Source: Cephalotus follicularis
Taxonomy: Eukaryota; Streptophyta; Magnoliopsida; Oxalidales; Cephalotaceae
Assembly: GCA_001972305.1 (NCBI GenBank)
Contig: BDDD01000312.1
Location: forward strand, 55,900-119,899
Length of the DNA stretch: 64,000 bases
Direction of reading: 5' to 3'
Shown: in pieces, positions 9,583 to 19,984 of the stretch
Layout of the letters: every line of letters starts with the position of its first letter
Position numbering within the stretch: the first letter of the stretch is position 1
Notes under the pieces: model-generated
What the model was told of the DNA's origin: nothing
Seen by the model: the letters and a program-made list of their open reading frames with translations, nothing else
Databases searched by the model: none
Program-made: the position numbers and the translations under genes

Positions 9583-11549
9583 TGTAGCGCCCTCGACCCG
9601 AGTCCACTTTAAGCTCAAAGCGAGCTCCGAAGATCGGTGCGTTACGTGGGTGTGACCTTTGACCGTCAAATCGTTTAACCATTTAACGATCCATTTCATA
9701 TCATTTAATCTTAACTTAGATTTAAAACCTAACATTATTACTTAATAACTTCACAGGATCGCATATGCTTATCTCTTTGAAACATCAATTTCAAAATATC
9801 ATATTCTCATTATCATGATCGTTTCTAATACCTTTGCATTTGTACATCATTCATTCTTTTGGCTTGTATCACAACCATATTTGAAAACATCATTAAAATC
9901 ATTTTCTTCACATTCGTAAACAAAACATTTTTAAAACCCTTTTTCTGTTCATATCTCATGAAACAGAACATTTCATAAAACTTGATGGTCGTGAGCCTCT
10001 AATGAACCCTTTCACACCGCTTCACCGGGGCATTATGCACTCCCCGATTACTATCCTTACATCACATGCATGTCCGCGAGCACTTTACGCTCCATTAACA
10101 TTAATCCATCTCGGATTCTTTCCCCTTGGATCGCCATTCAAGGGTGGTTCATTCATTAATCTTTACGAGATTAATCCTCAATGGATCGCAATCCAGTAGT
10201 TGTTCATTCATTTCATAAAACATTTTATAAAACATTTCTTAATACTTTGAATGACCAGCTCAAAGCATTCATAACACATTTCTCTTCATTTGAGTGATTA
10301 ACTCAAATGCATTCATAAAACATTTCTCTTCATTTGAGTAATTAACTCAAATGCATTCATAAAACATTTCTCTTCATTTGAGTAATTAACTCAAATGCAT
10401 TCATAAAACTATTTCATAAATCTTTCTTAATACCTTGAGTGATCAGCTCAAAGAATTCATAAAACATCATTGTAAAACCTTTCTAAAACTGGTTTTCCAT
10501 ATAGAAACCTTCATTTCATTTCCTTTCCCAATTCATGAAACATTTCTCATCACTTTGAGTAATTAACTCAAAAACCATTGTAAAATAGTTTTGCATAACT
10601 TTACTAAAATAGATATTTCATATAGAAATAAACTCTTTTATGGAAAATTTAAAACATAAGAGTTAAAGTAGACATCTCAAAGAATCCATAGAGATAAAAA
10701 TCATAAAATTCCATTGAGAAACGAAGCTGCAATGAATTTTTAAAGTTACAGTTTCCTTTTGAAAACAGGACATGAGCAGTAGAAGCAAACGGGGCCTCCA
10801 AAGCATCCTCCTCTCTAAACTCAACAGAAACCAACCCTTTGTTCAGCTGAGAATGCACACATATATAAAGAGGGAGAGAAACTTGGAGGCCAAACTTGCA
10901 TGGTGTCATCCATGACCTCACCCATGTGAGCTTGCCTCCATGTGATTAAATTAAACCAATTCAGCTGATGCCACCTGCCCTTTTCTGGCAAAATATCATA
11001 AGTCTTCCATCCCTTGCTTGACACGTGTCCTACAATCCATTTAAATCCTCCAAAACGGGATAAAAAGCTAGAATTCTGTACCTGACACAGGGCAAAGCAT
11101 CAACTCTTTATCCCTAAGCGTCGTCAAGGGCTTATCCTGAGTTCTCCAACTTGTATCCTGACTAAAGCGCTGATGCTTTCCTACAAAGCGTCGCCGCTTT
11201 AAGTCTCGTCCAGGTCAACCTCAATACTTGATCTCAAAGCGACGAAACTTACATTTGGAGCGTCGTCGGTTGCCTCCAAAGAGTCGACTCTTTACCTGGA
11301 ACCGTCGGCGCTTAAGCCATAATTTCCAGTCCAAGCAATAACCAATTTCCGCTTTCTTCCGGGGGCGCTGCCCCAGAGCCCCTGCCCGCTGACTGGGTAG
11401 CGGGACCCCCCATCCGCTCAGCGGGGAGCGGAACCCCGAACCCCTCCAGCGTAGGGTCATACTACGGGTCCCTTGAAATATTTGTCAATTACACAATAGC
11501 AATCATCTTTCTATAAATAATATCTTTAATGGAAATTCGGGTCGTTACA
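9583..11549 (-). mobile_element. Nested solo LTR (chromovirus/Tekay-like), ~1.97 kb
   Basis: It interrupts Tat-A gag. The flanks carry TTTCA at 9578-9582 and 11550-11554. The ends are TGTAGCGCCC and GGGTCGTTACA, i.e. TG...CA with a short imperfect inverted end. No internal coding region or second LTR is present, so this is a solo LTR from unequal recombination. Minus-strand start TGTAACGACCCG and length suggest a Tekay-type LTR, like the Tekay copy at 47030-52653. The family name is inference; the LTR-type ends and TSD are seen. Confidence 0.82.
10266..10397. repeat. 44-bp tandem repeat inside the solo LTR, 3 copies
   Basis: Three units start at 10266, 10310 and 10354, each 'cattcataaaacatttctc' plus 'ttcatttgagtaattaactcaaatg', with partial copies on both sides. 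Each unit carries the near-palindrome TTTGAGTAATTAACTCAAA. Confidence 0.9.
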
Positions 11550-11554
11550 TTTCA

Positions 11555-12829
11555 TGAATGCTCCCCTTTCTCCACCTGATGGCCTGACCATGATGTTTTT
11601 TGTTTCTTGGTTGCCATCCCCTCCTCGGCATTGATATACCTCTCTGCTCTTCTCAGCAGGTACGCCATATCCACTGCGGGCTTTTTCAGCAGAGAGAAAG
11701 TGAAGGGGGAGTTGTCCCTCAGCCCACTATTCAGCGCTGCCAAAGCGAAGGATGGCTCCGGGTCCTTCACTGTGAGAGACTCCTTGTTGAATCTGGTGAG
11801 GTAGTCTCTCAATGACTCATCTCTTCCCTGCACCACGTTGATCAGATGGGTTGAGTTCCTCCTCTGTGTGGCACTGTTGAGGAACTTTGTCACAAACAGT
11901 TCCACAAACTGATCAAAATTCTCCACCGATCCCTCTGCCTGGGTAGAATACCACAATTGGGCTGCCACAGTCAGTGTTGCCGAGAATCCTCGGCAAAGTG
12001 TGGCATCCGAAGCTTTGTGCAATAGCATGGCTTGGATGTAGGTGCGCACATGCTGGATAGGATCCGTGGACCCATTGTACTACTAGAGACTCATGAACAG
12101 AAATCCACTAGGGACACGCTCCTTCATGATCTCGGATATGAAGGGGTGGGCGCTAATGTTACGCACCTCGGACAGATATCCCCTTTGCTGCTCGGCTCCT
12201 TGGAACCTTCTCTCCATCTCTGCAAGCCTTCTGTTCATTGCTTGCTTGACATCTTCAATGTTCCTAGCCCTGCTAGAAACTCGTGACACCCCCGCCAGTG
12301 TGGCTGTGTGGTCCAACCTACTCCTCCGCAGTGTTCTTGTCCTGTGTGAGGCATTGGAGCGCACACGTATCTCCTCAACGTCCCCCTGGCGATCCACTTC
12401 CATCGCTTGGTGCTCGGGGTGCTCTACACGGGGGTTGTTGTCGAGATCCCTGGTAGTTGAAGTCTTTTCCCTCTGATATGTATTAATTTCAGCTCTCCTC
12501 CTTAGGGGTGTATTAACCCCTGACCGCCTTAGGGGGAGCATGCCCCTTTGCGGGTTTCGCCTTTGCCCACGAGGGCGTTGGTTCTCCTAGGCCGGCCTGT
12601 GCCGTCCAGATTGTCCTCTGGCCACTGGTTGAGCAGGTCTGGCCTGGTTTTGGTTGGCTAAGCTCATAGCCAACAAGTTGGTGAGGCGCTCCACTCCTTA
12701 AAGCAATTGTGTGAATTTCTCGCCAGTGATGGGAGCTTGCTCAGGAACCGCGACTTGTTCGCCTTCAGTGGGTGGGATCTCTTGTACACGGATGCCGGTG
12801 GCTCATGAATTATTGTTTCTTCTCGGCAT
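11555..12829 (-). pseudogene. Gag of Tat-A (N-terminal and capsid part)
   Basis: The start is the ATG at 12829 (MPRRNNNS), aligned with Tat-B (38399) and Tat-C (46028); it is followed at once by a TGA. The capsid region is open at 11552-12049 and shows the Retrotrans_gag pattern WYSTQAEGSVENFDQFVELF ... TKFLN ... YLTRFNKESL. An Arg-rich N-terminal part is open at 12083-12541. Gag would assemble the cytoplasmic particle. Stops near 12086, 12583, 12701 and 12803 inactivate it. Confidence 0.87.
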
Positions 12830-12853
12830 GATTCTTTCTGACTTTTCGCTGCG

Positions 12854-12873
12854 TTTCCCACATACGGCGCCAA
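12854..12873 (-). other. Primer-binding site of Tat-A
   Basis: Two bases inside the 5' LTR the minus strand reads TGGCGCCGTATGTGGGAAA. Tat-B has TGCGCCGTCTGTGGGAAA and Tat-C a decayed TGACGTCGTTTGTAGGAAA. A TGGCGCC start is usual for a tRNA 3'-CCA-anchored primer site. I do not assign the tRNA. Confidence 0.8.
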
Positions 12874-12874
12874 C

Positions 12875-13370
12875 TGTTGATGCAGAAATCCTTTCCTCAA
12901 CAGTGTCCTACGTGGAGGACTTTTATTTGTTGAAGGAAACGTTGTGGTATGCCCGAGAAGAAGGTTGGTGGTGGTGAATGTGTTCCATGCACAAATAAGC
13001 AAACAGCTCGTAGGTCCAGAAGGTTGAACTCCCGGGTACACTCCGATGCTTAAGTTAGACAATGCACAGAGAATTTTAGGTTCTTTAGTATGCAAAAATG
13101 GCTGACCTCTGTATAATCGTTGATTCTTATATTTATAGCCCTAGAATGTAATTGTTGAGCGCTATAAACGGAGTTGATAGGTATCTCCTATGGAAATGCC
13201 GAGGACCTCAGACATTTCCCTGACCTCCACCGGATTTGGTGCTTACAGGCTGTTATGCGCTATGCTTTGAGTGTGGTAACGCCTGACCACGTGCCAGGGG
13301 CTCTGGTGGACATCTGACATCACGGCCTGAGAACACATGGCACTGCTCTTTAAGTAGATTTTTTCCCATA

Positions 13371-13373
<3 letters not shown>
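12875..13373 (-). repeat. LTR of Tat-A (5' LTR in element sense)
   Basis: It matches 337-835 end to end at the same 499-bp length. It holds the element promoter on the minus strand (TATA-like 'ctataaatat' near 13131-13140). Confidence 0.93.

Positions 13374-13404
<31 letters not shown>
13374..13404. repeat. (TA)n microsatellite
   Basis: An uninterrupted TA run that includes the right-hand copy of the Tat-A TSD. The following 13405-13840 is AT-rich with no recognisable gene. Confidence 0.9.
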
Positions 13405-13409
<5 letters not shown>

Positions 13410-13840
13410 TGTGCTTATACTTTATGTTTGTATGCAAGACTAAAATTGTGTTTTGTGAGGCTGAGATTTTCTATTATTGACCTTGTTGAAGCTATATCGT
13501 GTCCATATAGCATTTTATGTACTTTATGCTTTGCTTCGTTCACAATATTAATATTATTATTAAATTGTGTGCGTATTTGATGGTGCTTGATTAAATCCTT
13601 TTTGCAAATTGGCTTTTACAGTTGTATTTGAGTTGTTGTGAAGCTAGTGTATGTTTTGAGTTAATGAGTATATGTGTTATCATTGATGTGGATTGATAAA
13701 AAAGCATTTTTATGCATTTGTTTGAGTTGAGATGAAATTGTTTATTTGGTTTAACAAGTTTTGATAATTTTTTGGAGAAGTTTTTTTGCTGATTACTTTG
13801 TTTTTTTGCATGTACTCATATATTAGGTACAATAATTTTT

Positions 13841-14245
13841 TTTAATTATTGGATACGGCTACATTATCGTACCCAAAGGATTTTTGGTATGGCTATGCAA
13901 CCGTACCTAATTCTGTCATATAGGACAGCTCATTGGGTACGGAGAATGAGCTCATTGGGTACGGTTTATAACTGCACCCAATTAGTTTTATTAATGGGTA
14001 CGGTTATAACCGCACCCAATAGTCAAGTTTTTTGTATTTTTTTTGGAACGGCTATATAGCCGTTCCAAAAGGATTACCTAAAGTTATTTGGCACAGCCGT
14101 TAGCCGTGTCAAACTTTTAGGCATTGTGGTCAAATGGTACGGTTTATTGCCTTACCTAATACCATTCCTGAAAGTATTAGGTGTGACAATTTGAGTTTTA
14201 GGTACGACTAATTAGCCGTACCTAAAAGTCTTTTATTTTGTAGTG
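13841..14245. mobile_element. CACTA-like terminal remnant
   Basis: Short palindromes such as GGGTACGGTTATAACCGCACCC and GGNACGGCTATATAGCCGTTCC recur about every 50 bp. The segment ends TTTTATTTTGTAGTG, the reverse complement of a CACTA start. This resembles the subterminal repeats of the clear CACTA at 38641-40799, with a different motif. No left end was found, so it is a truncated copy or a coincidence of similar structure. Confidence 0.45.
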
Positions 14246-14735
14246 TGTTTGACAATTGGACATGACACGGGTCGTCAATTTACGAAATTGGTCTCCTACG
14301 TGCCGGGTGTTTTACAATTGGACATGACGAGTGCTATCAATTTAGAAAATTGGCCACGAGTGTTTATCAATTGGACATAAAATATGTCCTCAATTTATGA
14401 AATTGGCTTAGTAGGTCATTAGTGTTTGTCGATTAGACATGACACATGTCCTCAATTTACGAAATTGGCCTTTTACGTGCTTGGTATTTGTCGATTGGAC
14501 ATGACACGTATCTTTGATTTACAGAACTGGCCTCTTACGTGCATAATGTTTATTAATTGCACATGACACGTGCCATAAATTTATGAAATTGATCTCTTAT
14601 GTGCCTAGTGTTTGTCAATTAGACATGACACGTGTCAACAATTTACGAAATCGGCCTCATTGGTCTCAGGTGTTTGACAATTGGACATATCATGACCCCT
14701 CAATTTATGAAATTGGCCTCATAGGTGTCAAAAAC
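14246..14735. repeat. ~62-bp tandem array, about 8 copies (left part)
   Basis: Units follow 'gtgtttgacaattggacat' then 'gacacgtgtcctcaatttat' then 'gaaattggcctcttacgtgcc'. About eight diverged copies are visible. The same family continues at 18093-18440 beyond the copia insertion. Confidence 0.9.
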
Positions 14736-14775
14736 AATCATCATAAAATTTTTTACCATTTAGAGGATTTATCAT

Positions 14776-15140
14776 TGTAGGATAGGTATATGGAAACCTT
14801 AAATAATGTATGCGGAAAATACAAATTAAGCAATGAACATAAACAAGTAAACAATCAATACAATAGTAAGTAAAGAGGTAAGAGTTAGAGAGTGTGCAAA
14901 CGAATTTATAGTGGTTCGGCAAATCCATGCCTACGTCCACTTTCTCAAGAACCCCTTGAGATTCCACTAGCTACCACTAGCAACCTTTGATTTTCGGTTT
15001 ACGGGTGCAAATCAAAGAAACCACCTTACACTTGATTTTGGGTTCCGGCAACAAAGTTAAATGCAAATTTGTAATCATTAAAACATATGATTGAGACTCA
15101 ACAATCTCCCCATGAATCTCCCTATGATTGTGACTTAACA
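14776..15140 (-). repeat. Left (3') LTR of copia element, internally deleted
   Basis: Starts TGTAGGATAGG and ends GACTTAACA on the plus strand. It aligns to 16759-17956 but lacks the segment equal to 17032-17864. The junction is at 15048/15049 (GGTTCCGG|CAACAAAG). The missing part contains the TATA box and the U3 repeat cluster. Confidence 0.93.
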
Positions 15141-15155
15141 ATCTCCCCCTTTTTG
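15141..15155 (-). other. Polypurine tract of copia element
   Basis: The minus strand reads AAAAAGGGGGAGAT directly before the 3' LTR. Further CCCCCTT tracts recur at 15248-15365 on the plus strand, i.e. several purine tracts upstream. The stretch 15156-15695 otherwise has no recognisable coding content. Confidence 0.75.
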
Positions 15156-15695
15156 ATGATTACAAAAATTTGCTTCATTATGGAAAAATATTACTTTTCA
15201 AAGCACAAAGTTTTTCTTTTAGATATCAACATAAAAACTTTAGATATTCTCCCCCTTAATGTGATATCTAACTCCCCCTTAACATATTCATCATTAAAAG
15301 CATATTTTCATATTTAGCTCCCCCTTAGTATAGGCTATCAATTTTTCTTTAAGCATTCTCCCCCTTTTTGTTAGCATCAAAAAGAGAATTTTAACAAAAT
15401 TGATACCAATTTAAACAATTTTAAAGGGATGATAAAGGGGTACCAATTGAAGTAAAAAATCCAATTGAAAGTTAAAATATCAAAAGCATAAACAATTTGA
15501 GAGATACCAATTGTTGGATAAGATGATATTAATGCCAAAAATAATTTTAGATGTTGAAAGATACCAATTGGAAATTAAAGATAAAAAACAAAGAGAGCAA
15601 AAAAAAAATACCTCCCCCTCAACAAGAGCTTTCTTCCCAAGTTATGTACTTGAACATATTGAGCTTGACTTCAAGCACACCTACAAAAACAAGGT

Positions 15696-16703
15696 TTATG
15701 TTTTTGGTACCCATTTGAACTTGGGTCCTTGCAAGTTAGTCACAAGAGTTCCTTTTGGAACCCAAATCTTTCTAGTTTTACCATAGCAAAGATTATTTCT
15801 ATAGATGCAAGAGGTAGAAATATGTCCTAATTTACCACAATAATTGCAAACAATTTTAGGCTCATTTTTAAAGAAATTCTTAAAATGTTTAACATTTTTC
15901 ATTTCTTCATAGCCGAGACCGGCTTTGTCAAAAACACACATTTGTAAACCTAACAGATTATCCAATTTAGCACTACTATTTGAAAAAGTTGAAAAAGATT
16001 TCTTTAAAGTATCAATCTCAATTTTTAGCTTTTCATTTTCTTCCATAAAATCAATTGACAATTTTGAAGAAATATTTAAAATATCAATCTCATTCATATA
16101 AAAACTATTTTTATCCTTTAGAGATTCAATTTCATTCAAATATTTTCTATTCTCAATTTTTGAAGTCTCCAATTCGTTAGACAAGGAAATGACATTTTTC
16201 TTTAGAGATTTGTTCTTCAAACAAATATTTTCATATTCTTTAAACAAGTTTTCATATGCATTTTGTAATTCTTCGAATGTAAAATCTACCTCAATTTCGC
16301 TTTCATCTTCACTTGTATCTTCTTCCAAAGCCATGAGACATGAAGTTACTCCTTCAATATTCTTTTCTTCATGAAAATCTTCCAACTTATCCCATATCTC
16401 CTTTGTCGATTCACAAGAAGAAATACGATCAAATTCGTTAGAACTTAAAGCACAAAAAATAATATGTTTGGCCTTTGCATTTAGTTTTAACATTTCTTTT
16501 TCCTTTTCATTGTATTTAATTCTTGGTTTAGAAATGTATTCTTTAGGCAATTCTAGACCAAAAACAATCAAATCCCAGAGATCATAATCAAAGGATTGGA
16601 TAAAGGAGGACATCTTAATTTTCCATTGACTATAATCATTTCCATCAAGAAATGGTGGCATGCTAATAGACTTATTATCATTAAAACATGAAATGGTTGT
16701 CAT
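15696..16703 (-). CDS. Copia-type Gag with zinc knuckle
   Basis: An intact 335-codon frame. It starts MTTISCFNDNKSISMPPFLDG, with WKIKMSSFIQS near residue 28 and SCESTKEIWDKLEDFHE near 100, a pattern typical of copia gag (UBN2/DUF4219 type). A long Lys/Glu-rich coiled coil spans ~135-250. A CCHC knuckle, CNYCGKLGHISTSC, sits near 288-301, followed by IWVPKG and KFKWVPK motifs seen before the protease in plant copia elements. The frame ends there, with no protease, so pol was lost. The open frame suggests recent activity or selection on gag alone; I cannot tell which. Confidence 0.85.
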   Translation of the reverse strand: MTTISCFNDNKSISMPPFLDGNDYSQWKIKMSSFIQSFDYDLWDLIVFGLELPKEYISKPRIKYNEKEKEMLKLNAKAKHIIFCALSSNEFDRISSCESTKEIWDKLEDFHEEKNIEGVTSCLMALEEDTSEDESEIEVDFTFEELQNAYENLFKEYENICLKNKSLKKNVISLSNELETSKIENRKYLNEIESLKDKNSFYMNEIDILNISSKLSIDFMEENEKLKIEIDTLKKSFSTFSNSSAKLDNLLGLQMCVFDKAGLGYEEMKNVKHFKNFFKNEPKIVCNYCGKLGHISTSCIYRNNLCYGKTRKIWVPKGTLVTNLQGPKFKWVPKT

Positions 16704-16742
16704 GGATCTTTATATCTCTAACAATTAAGAATAATGAGATAA

Positions 16743-16758
16743 CCTCTCTGATACCAAT
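16743..16758 (-). other. Primer-binding site, initiator tRNA-Met
   Basis: The minus strand reads ATTGGTATCAGAGAGG immediately after the LTR terminus CCTACA. TGGTATCAGAG matches the 3' end of plant initiator tRNA-Met. Confidence 0.9.
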
Positions 16759-17956
16759 TGTAGGATACGTATATGGCAACCTTAAATAATGTATGTGGAA
16801 AATACAAATTAAGCAATGAACATAAACAAGTAAACAATCAATACAATAGTAAGTAAAGAGGTAAGAGTTAGAGAGTGTGCAAACGAATTTATAGTGGTTC
16901 GGCAAATCCATGCCTACGTCCACTTTCTCAAGAACCCCTTGAGATTCCACTAGCTACCACTAGCAACCTTTGATTTTCGGATTACGGGTGCAAATCAAAG
17001 AAACCACCTTACACTTGATTTTGGGTTCCGGGTGCAAATCAATCAAACAACTTACAAGGGTTCACTCCCCTCTTTTACAATGAATGAATTGTAAAGATAA
17101 TATGTGTTTACAATAACCTCTCAAAGGTTGGATATGAAAGTGTAAACTAGTTGCAAGCTTTGGGTATGAAAGTGTTTAGCAAAAGCTTGATGTTCCTCTC
17201 TTTGTAGATGTGCAAGTTGAGCTTTTGTGATTGGATGTTCAAGAGTTGTTCCAAGTCATTTTGAGCTTGTTTCTTGGCTTGTATTTATAGCATTGTTCAG
17301 ATTATAGCCGTTGCAAAAGTCTTGGGCACTTTGGATTTCAAAATGTGTTGATGCAGCCTTGTTTTTGTCTCTGCTGGTGTAAAGACATCGATGTCTTTCA
17401 AAAGGAATCGATGTCTTTTCTGTTATAAGCAGTTGAAAGTGCGACAACTAGCCGTTCCATGTTTCCCGAGTCAAACCATTTAAAAAGACGTCGATGTCTT
17501 TTTAAAGGCGTCGATGTCATTTCTAGAAAATCTCCAGGCATTTGAGTCTTTGAGCATCACATCGACTTCTTCTTTGGGGGTCGATGTCTTTTCTGGTTTT
17601 GGCAGATTGGTCTTGAAAGACGTCGATATCTTTAGGAAAGGGATCGATGTCTTTGGTACGGACGTCAATGTCTTTGCTTGTATGGATCGATGTCTTCTCT
17701 AAAACATTTGATCAGTAGCATCTGGCACTAAAGACGTCGATGTCTTCTTGAAAGGCGTCGATGTCTTCTGTACGGACATCGATGCCATTTCTGGAAGGTC
17801 AATGTCTTTTCCCTGCAGATTAGTTTTGCCTTTTGTGGAACTTTGTAATATCTTGCACATCAAGCAACAAAGTTAAATGCAAATTTGTAATCATTAAAAC
17901 ATATGATTGAGACTCAACAATCTCCCCATGAATCTCCCTATGATTGTGACTTAACA
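16759..17956 (-). repeat. Right (5') LTR of copia element, full length
   Basis: Starts TGTAGGATACG and ends GACTTAACA on the plus strand, 1198 bp. On the minus strand a TATA box (GCTATAAATACAAG) lies near 17278-17291. The U3 part (17300-17956) is upstream and contains the palindromic repeat cluster listed next. Confidence 0.92.
17380..17810. promoter_or_regulatory. Cluster of ~15 GACRTCGATGTCTTT repeats in U3
   Basis: The motif AAGACATCGATGTCTT is a perfect palindrome at 17386. Degenerate versions (gacgtcgatgtcttt, ggatcgatgtctttt) recur every 20-50 bp through the LTR U3, upstream of the TATA box on the minus strand. Position and palindromy suggest an enhancer array; no factor is assigned. 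Confidence 0.6.
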
Positions 17957-18092
17957 ATCATATTGAACAATATGTTTGAAAAAATTAGTGGATCTCCATA
18001 TGAATATAATAATCATCCTCAAAGTTTTGGTCATTTCAAGTTCAAATTTGAACATCGATATATTACTAGATCCAGTATTTCTCTGCTTAGTT

Positions 18093-18440
18093 AGTTGAAC
18101 ATGGCACTTGTCTTCAATTTATGAAATTGGTTTCATACGGATCAAGCGTTTCAAAATTGGACATGGCATATGTCCTCAATTTATGAAATTAGCTTCACAC
18201 CGGTCAAATATTTCAAAATTGGACATCGCACATTTCATCAATTTATGAGATTGACTTCCTATATTAACTATTAGAAAATTGGATATGACACATAACACCA
18301 ATTTATAGAATTGAAATCTAATGTGTCAGAAATTTTAAAAAAATTGAACATGACGCATAACACCAATTTATGAAATTGACTTCCAATAAATCAAGAATTT
18401 GACAATTAAACAAGACACGTTACACAAGTTTATGAAATTA
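18093..18440. repeat. ~62-bp tandem array (right part), about 6 copies
   Basis: Diverged units of the array seen at 14246-14735: 'ttggacatggcatatgtcc', 'tcaatttatgaaattrgcttc'. About 130 bp without clear repeats lies between the copia TSD and this part. Confidence 0.8.
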
Positions 18441-19920
18441 ACTTCATTATATCAATTGATAACACTTAATACATAACTTTGTAATAAAAAAAACAACTGT
18501 TATGAGAATATAGTGACAATACCTTTTTTTTTTACTTGTATGTTGTTTTAAATTGATAACAGTTTCAGTGAATACATAACATAATTTACAAAATTAAAAC
18601 GCTGTGCAGTTTGATAAATGTTTGTATATCAAATATGACAATAACAAATTCACAAACGTAAAAAAATCAATAATAACTAAATCAATAATGACATAAAAGT
18701 TCAATCCAATTACATAATCAAATACTTCAAAGCGTATCCACTTTTGAGTCACTGAAATACAAGGGGAATGCAAACATGCCCAAAAAAAAAGACAAGCAGT
18801 CACTTTGTAGCAACAACCAATGCAGACCAAACAAAAAAGGGCGATTAGCAACAAACATGGTAAGAAGAATTCCATCAATCAATCTGAAATTAGGAGAAGT
18901 CAACATATCGACCAAATTCTGTGAATAGACGAGGTAACAGAAATCTAAGAATTATATACACCAAAATATATATAGCAATAATGATAAAAGATGGAAAGCC
19001 TGAATGAAAATCAAATCTGATTGAATTGTGATAGTTATTAATCAACAACATCATTACCAACCAATGCTTCTGCAACAAACAAGACCAAATCGTGATTACA
19101 ATTCAATCACATGAGAAAATTCTTAACAAAATCAAAGACCTGGGACTTTTTGTCATATTTTAAAATAAAAAAATTATAACAATTCAACTGTTCAAGTAGC
19201 AAAATGTGAACACAGGCAAACACCACAAACACATATAAATACAAAACATACAAATTACTAATACAAAATTCAAAGTGAATTATAAACATCAAGTTTCTAT
19301 ATTCAAGCTCCACACATTATCATCATCATAAACATAATAGCTCAACTTAGAATTTTCTAAGTCTATCAGTTCAATTGGTTCTATAAAGTTCCTCTTGGGT
19401 TTTCTTACTTTCTTTCCTTTTTTATTTATTCTGTTTCCCTTTTGTTTATTTTTTCTTGTGCTGCTTTTGTTTCCTTCACTTGGGATTGTTACCAAAAATG
19501 TAAAATCTTTTAAAAGGACCATGCTTTACTCCATATCTTATACCAATTAGTACACTCCCAATCACTAAACCTTGCACTAATCCAACTTTTGAGTATACTA
19601 GCTATTCGAAATTCTACATCAAATTTGGGAATAAGGCCTATTCAAGAATCAAGAGAATTTTGTGCATGTTCAAGGTCATAATATAAACAATACGGATTAA
19701 GAACAACGAAGCAAACAAAACTACAAAAAACAACAATTTGTAGCTAAAATAATCACAGGCATTTAAATTTCATAAACTGGATTCACAAGAGAACTGTAGA
19801 CGCCACGCCTTTTGAAATCAATGAGAGAAAATTACATGCGATACCAACTTTTAATTAAAAATGCTCATCATACTAAATTTTGAAAAAGGGCACATTAAAG
19901 ACTAGACATGGTAGCACCTC
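18441..19920. other. AT-rich intergenic DNA, no supported gene
   Basis: Short minus-strand frames (18594-18878, 19107-19313, 19289-19522) look like chance frames in AT-rich DNA. The last one is Lys-rich and I could not place it in a family. Confidence 0.6.
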
Positions 19921-19984
19921 ATATCGGGCTTTGAGTGTAACACCCCACGTCCGGGCAACAAACCCGAGACATTACTTTCACTAT

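Larger units (their letters stand above)
337..13373 (-). mobile_element. Tat-A: Tat-lineage Ty3/gypsy LTR retrotransposon with antisense gene
   Basis: The element is bounded by two 499-bp LTRs (337-835 and 12875-13373) and a 5-bp duplication ATATA. On the minus strand the order is LTR, primer-binding site, gag, protease, RT, RNase H, a second RNase H-like domain, integrase, spacer, antisense gene, polypurine tract, LTR. Two RNase H domains, a variant CHHC zinc knuckle and an antisense gene before the 3' LTR fit the Tat lineage. Coding regions hold stops and frameshifts. A solo LTR of another family is nested at 9583-11549. Limits rest on LTR alignment and the TSD. Confidence 0.93.
14776..17956 (-). 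mobile_element. Non-autonomous gag-only Ty1/copia element
   Basis: TSD ATCAT lies at 14771-14775 and 17957-17961. LTRs are 14776-15140 (365 bp) and 16759-17956 (1198 bp). A primer-binding site for initiator tRNA-Met (TTGGTATCAGAG on the minus strand) abuts the right LTR, and a polypurine tract abuts the left. Only a gag frame lies between; protease, integrase and RT are absent, so movement would need proteins from another element. The size difference is one 833-bp deletion in the left LTR. Confidence 0.93.

Noticed and set aside
13841-14245. A complete second CACTA element
   Set aside because: Only one plausible terminus (…GTAGTG at 14245) is visible; no left CACTA end or TSD was found.
14728-14967. 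Minus frame beginning MESQGVLEKVDVG, also at 16681-16950
   Set aside because: It lies in the copia LTR and is duplicated because the LTR is; it reads through the LTR boundary.
19289-19522. Lys-rich 77-codon minus frame
   Set aside because: No family recognised, AT-rich surroundings, no splice or promoter context; cannot be supported as a gene.
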